Positions 1-9,215 are shown, counted from the first letter of the stretch. The stretch is 64,000 nt of DNA from Pontibacter akesuensis (GCF_001611675.1 NZ_CP014766.1:3906001-3970000), one strand, 5' to 3'. Notes: generated by a model not told the origin, from the sequence alone. Program-made: numbers and translations.

Positions 1-1
1 A

Positions 2-682
2 ACCTTTGTGCTAACGGCTTTTACAGCAAATGCACAGCAAAGCGCGGTGCTGCCACCACTGGTAAGCGTTAACGGCACAGGGGAGGTGCGGGTGCAGCCC
101 AACGAAGTGGTGGTAAACCTGGGCGTGGAGTCAAGGGAGAAAACCCTTGATGCTGCCCGTAAGGAAACAGACAAGAAAGCGGCAGCGATTATCAGCTACC
201 TCAAAAAGCAGGGGGTGGACGCAAAAGACATGCAAACCTCTTTTGTTACCCTAAACCCCGTGTACAACAGCGGGGAGTTTGGCCGTACAAGTCCTGATTT
301 TTATGTGGCCCAAAAGAACATGACGGTGGTGATTAAGAAGCTCAACCGCTTTGATGAACTCCTGTCGGGGCTGTATGGAGTGGGGGCAAACCATGTACAC
401 GGGGTGCAGTTCCAGGTGTCCGACGTGGAGAAGTATAAGGCAGAGGCACGGAAGAAGGCAGTGGCCAACGCCAAACAAAAAGCTTCCACCCTCACCTCAG
501 AACTCGGTGCCAAAATCGGCCGCGTCTATGCCATCAGTGAGAGCGAAGGGTACCGGGGCCCACAGCCCATGTATAAAGTAGCCTTGCAGGAAGTAGCTAT
601 GGATGGTGCAGGGGGACCTTCGATAGCCGGTGGTGAAGTTGTTATCTCTGCTAACGTCGATGTAAGTTTCGTGATTGAGTAG
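2..682 (+). CDS. SIMPL domain protein (DUF541), 5' end cut by window
   Basis: The frame is open from the first bases, and the visible N-terminus (TFVLTAFTANAQQ) is the end of a Sec signal peptide with a likely cleavage after ANA, so the true start lies upstream of the window. The mature part (about 215 residues) starts with VSVNGTGEVRVQPNEV, the typical opening of SIMPL/DUF541 proteins, followed by the long helical middle and a C-terminal VVISANVDVSFVIE strand. Such proteins are secreted or periplasmic; some relatives (26 kDa periplasmic immunogenic protein, the YggE group) are linked to oxidative stress, but no enzymatic role is established. The gene ends just before a strong bidirectional hairpin shared with the convergent gene. 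The family call is firm, the function is not. Confidence 0.88.
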   Translation, partial: TFVLTAFTANAQQSAVLPPLVSVNGTGEVRVQPNEVVVNLGVESREKTLDAARKETDKKAAAIISYLKKQGVDAKDMQTSFVTLNPVYNSGEFGRTSPDFYVAQKNMTVVIKKLNRFDELLSGLYGVGANHVHGVQFQVSDVEKYKAEARKKAVANAKQKASTLTSELGAKIGRVYAISESEGYRGPQPMYKVALQEVAMDGAGGPSIAGGEVVISANVDVSFVIE

Positions 683-711
683 CCTTATATATTGATTCAC
701 AGTCTAAGAAT

Positions 712-753
712 GCGAAAGCGGCACCAACTTTTCCAGGTTGGTGCCGCTTTCGC
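712..753. terminator. Bidirectional intrinsic terminator
   Basis: A perfect 17-bp stem (712-728 with 737-753) encloses an 8-base loop. It lies between the convergent SIMPL gene and the 772-1770 gene and probably stops transcription from both sides. T-rich flanks are short. Confidence 0.75.
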
Positions 754-771
754 GTTATACTTAACCCGGCC

Positions 772-1770
772 TTACACAGGCTTTACAAAATGCTGGATGG
801 GCTTGAAGTTATTCTGGGCGTCGAGCAGAAAGCTTAGTGGCTGCCCGGGGTTCTGGAGTATTTTATCTTCCCGAATGCTCCACGGCTTCAGCATTTCCTC
901 GAGCATGTGCGCGTAAGCAGTCATTTCCCAGGGGTTGAAGATCTCGTTTGTCACATCGTCTATTAGGGTATCGAGTACCAGTTTCGTATCGTCTGGCTTT
1001 GTGGGGCGCACGAAATACTCCGGTACCACCGCAAAGATGTAGGCGGCGTAAAAGGCTCTTGCCTTAAATTCCGCCACTTGTACAGGGTGTAGCTGCTGCC
1101 CCTGCGTAACGCCGTAAAGCCTGCCCAGGGCGCGGCCAATAATACCATTGTCCAGCAGCGTACACACCACGGCCACTGGACCAAGCTTGATGCTAAAGCA
1201 CATGGTGGTCAGCTCGTCCTGGTACTCGAAAGGCAGGTTGTCCTCTGTCGGGTCCACTTCCAACAGGAACAGGGAGCAAGGCAGAAAATCAGAAAACACC
1301 ATGGGTACCCGCAGCGACTGCAGCACCATAAAGAACATCCTGAACTTACCGAGCATTTTGGGGTCCTCGCTTACGGCATACTCAGGCATAATCAGCGGGT
1401 TCGCCTCCTTTATCAGTTCGGTTACCAGGGTGCCGTAATACATTTTGCCGATCCACTGGAAAAGACGCTGCTGCGGTAACTGCCGCACGCCCTCAATTCC
1501 CTGGGAAAAAGCGCTTTCTACTTCCTCCTCCAGGGGCAGCAGGTAATGGGTGTGGCAATGGTCGCAGCAGGGAATAGTCAACTGGCCGAAGCTGGTCACA
1601 CTTTTATCGAGCAGCAGCAGCTCCTTGTCTTTGAGGTTATACTTGCGTTGCAGCCATTCAGCGAAAACAGGGGCACGGTGTTCAGTTGTGATAGCGGTTC
1701 CACACAAAAAGCAATTCGTGTCGGTAAACTGCATTTTCCCGAACGGCTCGTATAGCGATAGGTTTGTCAT
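772..1770 (-). CDS. Conserved hypothetical protein with two CxxC pairs
   Basis: 332 residues if started at the ATG at 1770; the frame is open further upstream, but that extension is Cys/Ser/Arg-rich and not protein-like. The N-terminus carries CFLCG (about residue 19) and CDHC (about residue 68), two CxxC pairs that look like a zinc knuckle of treble-clef or HNH type. The rest is mostly hydrophobic helical sequence without motifs I recognise. No signal peptide is visible. A -7 element matching the Bacteroidota consensus lies 23 bases upstream of the start, which supports this start. The protein is probably a cytoplasmic zinc-binding protein; no function is proposed. Confidence 0.72.
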   Translation of the reverse strand: MTNLSLYEPFGKMQFTDTNCFLCGTAITTEHRAPVFAEWLQRKYNLKDKELLLLDKSVTSFGQLTIPCCDHCHTHYLLPLEEEVESAFSQGIEGVRQLPQQRLFQWIGKMYYGTLVTELIKEANPLIMPEYAVSEDPKMLGKFRMFFMVLQSLRVPMVFSDFLPCSLFLLEVDPTEDNLPFEYQDELTTMCFSIKLGPVAVVCTLLDNGIIGRALGRLYGVTQGQQLHPVQVAEFKARAFYAAYIFAVVPEYFVRPTKPDDTKLVLDTLIDDVTNEIFNPWEMTAYAHMLEEMLKPWSIREDKILQNPGQPLSFLLDAQNNFKPIQHFVKPV

Positions 1771-1792
1771 TGTTTCTAGGGGTATGCAGCCG

Positions 1793-1800
1793 CAAAGATA
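1793..1800 (-). promoter_or_regulatory. Bacteroidota -7 promoter element
   Basis: On the minus strand this reads TATCTTTG, a full match to TAnnTTTG. It would start transcription about 15 bases before the ATG at 1770. I see no clear -33 TTTG. Confidence 0.5.
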
Positions 1801-1861
1801 CGGAAGTAGCCGCGAGTTCTGAAATGGATGTACCGCAGCAAACAGCGGGGGAAGGAATAAA

Positions 1862-2254
1862 TTGCACCTGCCGGTGCAACAGGCACTGCTTAAGGTGCTT
1901 ACGGAGCCGCGGGAAACATACACCCTGCTGCAGCAGCTATCGGACAATTGGCAGCTGCCTTTTTACCTGGACAAGGTGGATGGAAGGAGCCATTGTAAGT
2001 GCAGTACGTTGCGCAAACCAATCCTCCTTACGGGTGTTAAGTATAGCGGCAGGCGTACAGTTGGTGGCGTAGCGGCAGGAAGTAAAAAAAACGTGTTATG
2101 CCGTTCTGGCTGTTTGATGCCTTCTTTTTTCCGTGTAAATTTGAAATTAGCGCCTGCTGTTGTCTTGAAAGGACAATTACCACGTGCTTTAGTTGTCGAA
2201 ATTAGGAGAGTGTTTGCATGTCATGCGCTGTCCGGGCACCCTGGCAGCGGCTAG
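1862..2254 (+). pseudogene. Possible gene remnant
   Basis: Up to about position 2000 this frame reads like real protein (VLTEPRETYTLLQQL, then NWQLPFYLDKVDG), but it has only a TTG start, and downstream it turns into Cys/Arg-rich sequence unlike a protein. An ATG at 1824 in another frame could have been joined to it before a slip in the G-run at 1845-1851. I do not recognise the family. It may be a decayed gene, or chance. Confidence 0.22.
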
Positions 2255-2433
2255 GATATTTATACCTGGTGGAGCAACACAGGATCTTTTTAATAAGGTG
2301 AAGAGACAGGGGCGATAGGACAGCCGGGGAGTGCAACACAAGGTTCAATTTAACAACAGCGGTCAGGCATGTGGCTTCACCGCATCACTAGCAGGCAGAG
2401 AGGCTTTCTGCTTTCCTGGCACTTTGATTTTAT

Positions 2434-3987
2434 ATGGAAAATAAAGCAGCGATTAATGTTACCGTTCCCAAGAATTACGATTCGGAATTTTGCGGTAGCA
2501 TCCCCCTACACCTGGTAAACCTGATACAGCCACATGGTGTGCTCCTGGTGTTGGATAGTGAAACTTTAAGTATCAGGCAGGCGAGTGAAAATGTGGAGCA
2601 GTACCTGGGCATTGGCCTGGAGGAGTTGCTGGAGCACGAACTTGCTGCCTTCGTGCCACAAAAGAATGTGGAGGAGATAAAGCTAAAAATCAAAGCCAAC
2701 AGCAACCACGATAAAATTCCACTTAGTCTTACCTTTCAGGTGAATGGGGAGAATGTGGCGTTTACGGCACTAGTGCACCCCAAGGAGGAATATGTGTTGG
2801 TAGAGTTGGAGGAGGCGGAAAAAGCGGTGGATGAGGTGCCGTTTATCGGACTTTATCAGCACATCAAGTACCTTACTTCGCTTTTTAAGCAGGCGGAATC
2901 CTCTGAGGCGACAGCACAACTGGCGGCTAACGAGCTGAAGAAGCTCACCGGCTTTGACCGGGTACTTGTTTATCAGTTCGATCCACAGTGGAATGGCATT
3001 GTAATAGCGCAGGCAAAAGAGGCGGGCATGGACGATTACATGGGGCTGCGCTTTCCAGCCTCTGACGTGCCCAAGCAATCCCGCGATTTATACTTCCGAA
3101 ATCCATACCGGCTCATTCCCACCCGCGATTATGCTCCTGTCAGACTTATTCCCATTGTAAACCCGCTTACTCAGCGCTTCACGGATCTTTCGGACTGTAA
3201 CCTGCGCAGTGTGGCCACCGTGCACCTGGAATACCTGAAGAACCTGGGCATACAGGCATCCATGTCGCTGCCGCTCATTATTAACAACCAGCTGTGGGGT
3301 TTAATCTCCTGCCATAACATTGCCGCCAAAAATCCCAGCTATGAGATGCGCTCAGCACTGGAGTTGCTTTCGGGTATACTTTCTGCCCAGCTGGCGAGCC
3401 AGGAAAACGAACAGGCAATCCTGTTGCGGGTGCAATTGCGAAGCATTCATGCGCGCCTGCTGGAGCAGCTATACAGCAATCAGAATTTTGCCGATGGCGT
3501 GCTCTCCGGCAGTACGAATATACAGGATTTGCTCTCGCTTTCGGGAGCGGCAGTATTGTATGAAGGCGGCATCTGGACAAGCGGAGAAACCCCGCATCAC
3601 CAGGAAATGAAAGAACTGGTATCGTGGATCAGGCGTAACAAAGGAACCTCACTTTTCGCCACGGCCAACCTGGGCAAAGACTACAGCCGCAGCGTTGCCT
3701 ACAAGGATGTAGCCAGCGGCGTTGTCGCGTTGCCGATTAACGCGGAGCAGGGGGAGTATATACTGGGCTTTCGCTCAGAGGTGCTGCAGACCATCAGTTG
3801 GGGTGGGGACCCGAACAATGCCATACAAATGGAGGCCGACGGGAAAACATACCACCCCCGTAATTCTTTCGCTACCTACCAGGAAACAGTAAAGCATACT
3901 TCCCTGCCGTGGAAGGAAGAGGAACTGGAGGCGGCGGAGGTTCTACGAAGCGCGGTGCTCGAGAAAATCATCAGAGAAAACTATTAA
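2434..3987 (+). CDS. Bacteriophytochrome photosensory protein (PAS-GAF-PHY, no kinase)
   Basis: A cytoplasmic red/far-red photoreceptor module of 517 residues. Cys20 lies just before the IQPHG motif, where bacteriophytochromes attach biliverdin. The PAS-like part covers about residues 15-120. The GAF domain (about 130-320) has PASDVP with Asp211, His264 in ATVHLEYL, and LWGLISCH with the second conserved His. The PHY domain (about 330-510) has the tongue motifs SWGG and PRNSF (475-479). All key chromophore-pocket residues I can check are present, so light sensing is likely. Usually a histidine kinase follows in the same protein; here the chain stops after PHY. The next gene, 142 bases downstream and on the same strand, is a large hybrid kinase and the obvious output partner (inference). 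No heme oxygenase gene for biliverdin supply is in the window. Confidence 0.95.
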   Translation: MENKAAINVTVPKNYDSEFCGSIPLHLVNLIQPHGVLLVLDSETLSIRQASENVEQYLGIGLEELLEHELAAFVPQKNVEEIKLKIKANSNHDKIPLSLTFQVNGENVAFTALVHPKEEYVLVELEEAEKAVDEVPFIGLYQHIKYLTSLFKQAESSEATAQLAANELKKLTGFDRVLVYQFDPQWNGIVIAQAKEAGMDDYMGLRFPASDVPKQSRDLYFRNPYRLIPTRDYAPVRLIPIVNPLTQRFTDLSDCNLRSVATVHLEYLKNLGIQASMSLPLIINNQLWGLISCHNIAAKNPSYEMRSALELLSGILSAQLASQENEQAILLRVQLRSIHARLLEQLYSNQNFADGVLSGSTNIQDLLSLSGAAVLYEGGIWTSGETPHHQEMKELVSWIRRNKGTSLFATANLGKDYSRSVAYKDVASGVVALPINAEQGEYILGFRSEVLQTISWGGDPNNAIQMEADGKTYHPRNSFATYQETVKHTSLPWKEEELEAAEVLRSAVLEKIIRENY

Positions 3988-4129
3988 GTACGCAGCCGCA
4001 AAGACATGTCAGAAACCACCAGTGCAACTTCCTTTTTGATGTGCCTTTCAGGCAAAATAGAAGATTCACATTTTGCGTTATCAGTTGTAAGTGCCATCTA
4101 GAAAAAGAACAGCAGCTTGCCCCAAGAAT

Positions 4130-7100
4130 ATGAATGAAAATGCACCCCAAAAGAAGGAAAGAAAACAGTTAACAGACCATTACCTGGTAGGTATTGGTGC
4201 TTCTGCGGGCGGGTTAGAGGCCATACATAAGCTTTTTGATCACCTACCCAACAACTCAAGCTTTTCATTTATCATTATTCAGCACCTTTCGCCGGACCAC
4301 AAAAGCCTGATGGCCGAGCTCCTGACCAAGCACACGCGCATGCAAGTGCAGGAGGCCGAAGACAAGATGCTGACCAGGCCCAACTGCGTGTACGTGTTGC
4401 CGAGCGGCAAGCAACTGACCATTGAGCACGGGCGCCTGCGCCTGGCCGATAAGGCGCGTAGCAGGGAACCTAACTTCGCCATTGACCTTTTTTTTGAGTC
4501 CATGGCCAAAGAGCGTGGCCGTCTGGCAGTGGGCGTGGTGCTGTCAGGTACGGGCACTGATGGCACAAAAGGAGCCATCGCCATAAAGGCGGCCGGAGGC
4601 ATGGTGGTGGTGCAGGACCCAAAGACTGCCAAGTTTGATGGAATGCCTCGCAGCGCCATCGATACAGGGGCGGTGGACTTTGTGTTGCCCCCAGAGCAGA
4701 TGCCGGAGCAGATACTCGACTACACCCAAAACGTGCTGCAGGCATCCATCGAAAATACAGAAGCAGGCAACAAAGGAGATGAGGCTATATTGAATGAAAT
4801 TCTGGACCTGATCTGCTCCCAGACCAAGACGGATTTTACAAACTACAAGCGCCCTACCATTGAACGCAGGCTCAGTAAGCGCATGGAGGTGGTGCAGGTT
4901 AAGAACCTGGCCGGCTACCTTTCCTACCTTCGGGAAAACCCGACGGAAGTGAAGATTCTCTCCCAGGAATTCCTGATTGGCGTTACGCGCTTTTTCCGTG
5001 ACAACGAAGCTTTTGAGGTGCTGGAGAAGGAGGTAATCCCTGCTATCTTGGCGAAAAAAGACCCGGAGGAAAGTATAAAAGTATGGGTGGCAGCCTGTAG
5101 CACAGGAGAGGAGGCCTATTCCCTAGCCATGCTGTTTCAGGAACACTGCCGCAAAACCGGAGCTGAGGCAAAGGTGAAAATTTTCGCGACGGATATAGAC
5201 TCACGTGCCATCAGCTTCGCCTCTAAGGGGATTTACCCTGCCTCAATTGCTAAAGAAGTGTCACCTGATTTTCTGAAGCGGTACTTTTACCAGAAGGGCA
5301 ACAAGTATGTGATCAATGAGGATCTTCGGAAACTGGTGGTATTTGCCCAGCATGATTTGCAGAAAGACCCGCCGTTCAGCAAGATCGACTTGGTAACATG
5401 CCGCAACATGCTCATTTACCTGAACCCGAACCTGCAGAACAAGGTGCTTTCCCTGTTTCCGTATGCGCTGAACATGGGCGGCTACCTGATGCTGGGGCCA
5501 AGTGAGCACATCGGGGATCTGAAGTCGTTTTTTGTGGAAGAAAACCGCAAATGGAAGCTTTACCAGAAGGTGAAGGACAGCATGGGCGTTCGGCAGAACT
5601 ACGGTATCTCTGACTATACCCCAGCTTTCTCGGCGGGAACCCAGCCTAACATTAAAAATAACCAGTTGCTGCAGTACAGTGAGTCCTTTATGGATGCCGT
5701 GGCCGATGACTTTAGGGTGACGGGCCTGTATGTGGATGAAAGTTACCAGTTGCTGCATGGCATCGGCGACATCAACCGCTTCCTGAAGTTCCCTAAAAAG
5801 CGCCTGCAGTTCAACCTGCTCAAAATGGTTCCTGATGAACTGGCCGTGTCCATCAGCGTGGGCATCCGTAAGGCGCTGAAGAATAACCAGAACGTCCCGG
5901 CGCGGCAAGTAGCTATCAAAGAGGGCAATAAGAGCCGGCTGGTGCAGGTATCCATCAAGCTGATTGCGGCCGAGAAGAACCTGGCTAAGGTAATACTGGT
6001 GCTGCTGCAGGAGGTGGGGCCGGCTGTTGCTTCGCCAAAAGCAGCAGAACTGCCGCCGGTGGCCGACTCGGATTATTACCAGCAGCTGGCCGCGCTGGAG
6101 ATGGAGCTGAAGGAGGCGCGTGACAGCCTGCACTTGACGGTGCAGGACCTGAGCACCTCGAACGAGGAGCTGCAGTCGAGCAACGAGGAACTGATGTCCT
6201 CGAACGAGGAGCTGCAAAGTTCAAACGAAGAGATGCAGTCGCTGAACGAGGAGCTGCACACGGTAAATACTGAGCACCAGCTGAAGATAAAGGAACTGCA
6301 GGAGCTGAACGAGGACCTGGACAACTACATCCGAAGCTCCAACATTGGACAGGTTTTCCTGGACCACAACCTGGAAATACGCAAGTTTACGCCTTCGGCA
6401 CGTGAGCTCATAAATATCATGGAAGGCGATTTGGGGCGCCCGATCCATCACCTGTCCCATAACCTGAAGTATACCCAGCTCACGGAGGATATCCGGAAAG
6501 TAAACCATACCTCGGTAGAGGTGGAGCAGGAGGTAGAAACCACAGAGGGCAAGTACTTCCTGATGCGGGTTATCCCGTACCTGAAGCACGACGGCAACAA
6601 AGACGGTGTGGTGCTTAGCTTTGTGGAGGTTACAACCCTGAAGGCGCTAAGCAACGTGGTGCAGGGCGTGCTAAACAGTTCGCTCAATAGCATTATGGCT
6701 TTTAAGGTGCTGCGCGACGCTAAACAGGAAATCACCGATTTTATTTGGAGTCTGCTTAACCATAAAGGGGAGGAGCTGATCGGTAAATCCTTTGTGCACC
6801 TGTCGGGGGAGAATATCCTGCCCGACATGCCTTTTATTCGCAAGAGCGGCTTATTTAAGAAATTTGTACACGTGGTGGAGTCAGGGCAGCCGTTGCACAT
6901 TGAGCAGCAGCTGGAGATCAGGGGCACGCGCGCCTGGTATGAGATTGCCGCCGTGAAGATGGGCGATGGCGTGGCGGTGACCATGGCCAACATTACCGAG
7001 AAGAAAAACACAGAGGAGAAAATACTGCTGGCGTACGAGGAGCTGAAGAAGGCCGAGGAAAACCTGATCAGCCTGAACGGCCAGTTGGAAGCACGGGTTT

Positions 7101-8248
7101 TGGAGCGAACGCAGGAGTTGGCTGCCAGCGAGGAGCGGTTCAGGCTGGTGTCGATGGCCACCAATGACGTGGTGTGGGACTGGGACCTGGTCAGCAACTC
7201 GATGTGGTGGAGCGATAGCCTGGAGAAGACTTTGGGCTTTGCCAGAGAGGAACTTGCCTATGGCGTGAACGGGTGGTTTGAGCGGGTGCACCCCGAAGAC
7301 CGCGAGGCGATGGTAGCCGGCCTGAACCAGGCCATCAATTATGGCAAGGAGCAGTGGTCTGCAGACTACAGGATACGCCGGGCGGACGATACGTATGCCT
7401 ATGTCTCGAACAGGGCCTACATCATGCATAACGAGTACAAGGTGCCCTACCGCATTCTGGGTTCTTTCATCGACCTTTCAAACCTGAAGGAGACGCAGGA
7501 GAAGCTTCAGAGCTCCAACGCGCACTTGCTGAAAGTAAACGCCGACCTGGACACATTTGTGTACACGGCCTCGCACGACCTGAAGGCGCCGATCGCCAAT
7601 ATTGAGGGGCTGCTACTGCTGTTGGAAGACCAGATAGAGGCTGCCGGGCCGCTGCCGGGCGAACCGACCAAACCGGTGTTCGACATGGTGAAGGACTCTA
7701 TCAGCCGCTTTAAAAACGTGATTAAGGACCTCACCGATATTGCCAAGGTGCAGCGCGACGTGGACGGCGCCGCCGAGCAGGTGGACCTGCTGGAGATACT
7801 GGAGAACGTGAAAGGCAGCATGAAGGACTGGCTGGATACTGAGAAGGCACAGATTGTAGTCGACTTCAAATGTCGCCCGAAAATTAAGTTTTCCACTAAA
7901 AACATGCATAGCGTTCTTTACAACCTGATCAACAACGCTGTGAAGTATAAATCGCCGGACAGGAACCCCGAGGTGCGCCTGAAGCTGGAGCAGCAGGACC
8001 ATTACCTGGTATTGTCGGTGCAGGACAATGGCCTGGGCATGAGCAGCGACAACCTGTCGAAGATGTTTACCCTATTCAAGCGCTTTCACTCTCACGTAGA
8101 AGGAACCGGCATGGGTCTTTACATTGTGAAGCGGATAATGAACAACGCTGGAGGCAAAGTGAATGTAGCAAGTGAAGAAGGCGTAGGCACTACCTTTAAA
8201 GTATACTTTAAGCACGAGGTAACCGAGCCAAGCCCCATCGCCGGCTAA
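4130..8248 (+). CDS. CheB-CheR-PAS histidine kinase fusion
   Basis: 1372 residues from the ATG at 4130; an open extension to a GTG at 4091 is not conserved-looking. Order of parts: CheB-type methylesterase (about 17-205) with Ser25 in GASAGG, His52 in QHLSPDH and Asp144 in GTGTDG; CheR-type methyltransferase (about 220-490) with the SAM loop ACSTGEEAYS and the CRNMLIYL motif; a coiled coil (about 650-730) of repeated SNEEL heptads; PAS-like domains, one clear at about 1000-1125; HisKA with His1149 in ASHDLKAPI; and a HATPase with NAVKYK, DNGLGM and GMGLYIVKR. There is no receiver domain and no membrane segment. Known relatives couple methylation-type modules to phosphorelay in non-chemotaxis pathways. 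Position directly after the phytochrome gene suggests it transmits the light signal. No receptor, CheA or CheW gene is nearby. Confidence 0.93.
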   Translation: MNENAPQKKERKQLTDHYLVGIGASAGGLEAIHKLFDHLPNNSSFSFIIIQHLSPDHKSLMAELLTKHTRMQVQEAEDKMLTRPNCVYVLPSGKQLTIEHGRLRLADKARSREPNFAIDLFFESMAKERGRLAVGVVLSGTGTDGTKGAIAIKAAGGMVVVQDPKTAKFDGMPRSAIDTGAVDFVLPPEQMPEQILDYTQNVLQASIENTEAGNKGDEAILNEILDLICSQTKTDFTNYKRPTIERRLSKRMEVVQVKNLAGYLSYLRENPTEVKILSQEFLIGVTRFFRDNEAFEVLEKEVIPAILAKKDPEESIKVWVAACSTGEEAYSLAMLFQEHCRKTGAEAKVKIFATDIDSRAISFASKGIYPASIAKEVSPDFLKRYFYQKGNKYVINEDLRKLVVFAQHDLQKDPPFSKIDLVTCRNMLIYLNPNLQNKVLSLFPYALNMGGYLMLGPSEHIGDLKSFFVEENRKWKLYQKVKDSMGVRQNYGISDYTPAFSAGTQPNIKNNQLLQYSESFMDAVADDFRVTGLYVDESYQLLHGIGDINRFLKFPKKRLQFNLLKMVPDELAVSISVGIRKALKNNQNVPARQVAIKEGNKSRLVQVSIKLIAAEKNLAKVILVLLQEVGPAVASPKAAELPPVADSDYYQQLAALEMELKEARDSLHLTVQDLSTSNEELQSSNEELMSSNEELQSSNEEMQSLNEELHTVNTEHQLKIKELQELNEDLDNYIRSSNIGQVFLDHNLEIRKFTPSARELINIMEGDLGRPIHHLSHNLKYTQLTEDIRKVNHTSVEVEQEVETTEGKYFLMRVIPYLKHDGNKDGVVLSFVEVTTLKALSNVVQGVLNSSLNSIMAFKVLRDAKQEITDFIWSLLNHKGEELIGKSFVHLSGENILPDMPFIRKSGLFKKFVHVVESGQPLHIEQQLEIRGTRAWYEIAAVKMGDGVAVTMANITEKKNTEEKILLAYEELKKAEENLISLNGQLEARVLERTQELAASEERFRLVSMATNDVVWDWDLVSNSMWWSDSLEKTLGFAREELAYGVNGWFERVHPEDREAMVAGLNQAINYGKEQWSADYRIRRADDTYAYVSNRAYIMHNEYKVPYRILGSFIDLSNLKETQEKLQSSNAHLLKVNADLDTFVYTASHDLKAPIANIEGLLLLLEDQIEAAGPLPGEPTKPVFDMVKDSISRFKNVIKDLTDIAKVQRDVDGAAEQVDLLEILENVKGSMKDWLDTEKAQIVVDFKCRPKIKFSTKNMHSVLYNLINNAVKYKSPDRNPEVRLKLEQQDHYLVLSVQDNGLGMSSDNLSKMFTLFKRFHSHVEGTGMGLYIVKRIMNNAGGKVNVASEEGVGTTFKVYFKHEVTEPSPIAG

Positions 8249-8300
8249 GGCGCATCAACCTGTTCTTTCAAAAGTATAGGTACCACGTATGGTCAAAAAA

Positions 8301-8338
8301 AAGGGCGGCTTCTCTTATAGAGAGGCCGCCCTTTTTTT
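8301..8338 (+). terminator. Intrinsic terminator after the hybrid kinase
   Basis: A 14-bp GC-rich stem with one G-U pair (arms GGGCGGC and GCCGCCC at its base) is flanked by an A-run on the left and seven T on the right, so it can act in both directions. It closes the phytochrome/kinase unit. Confidence 0.85.
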
Positions 8339-8476
8339 GAGCCGCTGCATGGAATCCTCTAGCTGTGCGCTGGCTAACCGTACCCTTGCTTTTGCATCAT
8401 CAAACAAGGTCAGATAAAAAGAAAGAAACCTTTATGTGAAAATATATGTATGTACATTAAATGTAGATATATTTAT

Positions 8477-8484
8477 TATATTTG
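8477..8484 (+). promoter_or_regulatory. -7 element for the YceI gene
   Basis: TATATTTG matches TAnnTTTG and lies in an AT-rich stretch (about 8430-8490). It implies a leader of roughly 130 bases before the ATG at 8625. The remaining spacer between 8339 and 8624 shows nothing else I can name. Confidence 0.5.
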
Positions 8485-8624
8485 TGAAGTGCCTGCCGCG
8501 GGAGTGTCACCAATAAAAAAGGCATTTTGTGCACCCTGGATGTGCTTCACCAAGTATGGCATAACCATAAGCGCTTATATGGCGGTATACTAAGTTGATT
8601 AATCGTATAAACATAAAAAATATT

Positions 8625-9161
8625 ATGGCTACAACAAAATGGGCAGTAGACCCAACCCACAGCGAAGTACAGTTTAAGGTAAAGCACCTGATGATCACCA
8701 CTGTAACAGGCTATTTCTCTAGCTTTAACGTGGAGGTGGAGACAGAGGACGAAGACTTTACAAAAGCTACACGTACCATTTTTACAGCGGATGTAGACTC
8801 TATCAGCACCAATAACGAGCAGCGTGATACGCACCTGAAGTCAGCGGATTTCTTTGATGCTGAGAACCACGGGCAGGTAAGGTTTGAGGGCAGAGACTAC
8901 GAAAAGAGCTCTGAGGATGAGTACAAACTGACCGGTGACCTGACCATTCGTGGCATTACCAAGCCGGTTACGGTTAATGTTGAGTTCGGTGGTGTGGTTG
9001 TAGATCCTTATGGACAGACTAAAGCAGGTTTCACCGTAACAGGCAAGATAAACCGCAAGGACTTTGGCTTGACATGGAGTGCCGTGACAGAGGCCGGAAG
9101 TGTAGTTGTAAGCGATGAAATTAAGCTTCAGGCGGAGATCCAACTGGTGAAGCAGGGTTAA
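8625..9161 (+). CDS. YceI family lipid-binding protein
   Basis: 178 residues from the ATG at 8625; the upstream in-frame TTG extension is AT-rich leader. It begins KWAVDPTHSEVQFKVKHL and ends with a long beta-strand-rich core (GDLTIRGITKPV, TVTGKINRKDFGLTWS), the standard YceI lipocalin-like barrel that binds polyisoprenoid chains in E. coli and Thermus relatives. No signal peptide is visible, so this copy is probably cytoplasmic. It stands alone, with its own promoter and terminator. The family call is certain; the ligand is unknown. Confidence 0.93.
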   Translation: MATTKWAVDPTHSEVQFKVKHLMITTVTGYFSSFNVEVETEDEDFTKATRTIFTADVDSISTNNEQRDTHLKSADFFDAENHGQVRFEGRDYEKSSEDEYKLTGDLTIRGITKPVTVNVEFGGVVVDPYGQTKAGFTVTGKINRKDFGLTWSAVTEAGSVVVSDEIKLQAEIQLVKQG

Positions 9162-9181
9162 CCACTATATTGCATGAAGGG

Positions 9182-9215
9182 AGAGGCTGCTTTTAGAGGC
9201 AGCCTCTTTTTTTTT
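9182..9215 (+). terminator. Intrinsic terminator after the YceI gene
   Basis: A perfect 9-bp stem (AGAGGCTGC with its complement) and an 8-base loop are followed by a run of about ten T. Confidence 0.88.

Larger units (their letters stand above)
1771..2433. other. Long intergenic region before the phytochrome gene
   Basis: Apart from the minus-strand promoter at 1793 and the doubtful remnant from 1862, I see no gene here. One AAGTATA copy occurs at about 2039. The last 180 bases hold the leader of the phytochrome gene, in which I find no convincing TAnnTTTG element. Confidence 0.5.

Noticed and set aside
5261-6217. 318-codon minus-strand frame
   Set aside because: Opposite the CheB-CheR kinase; its Gln/His/Leu-rich composition is that of a shadow of coding sequence.
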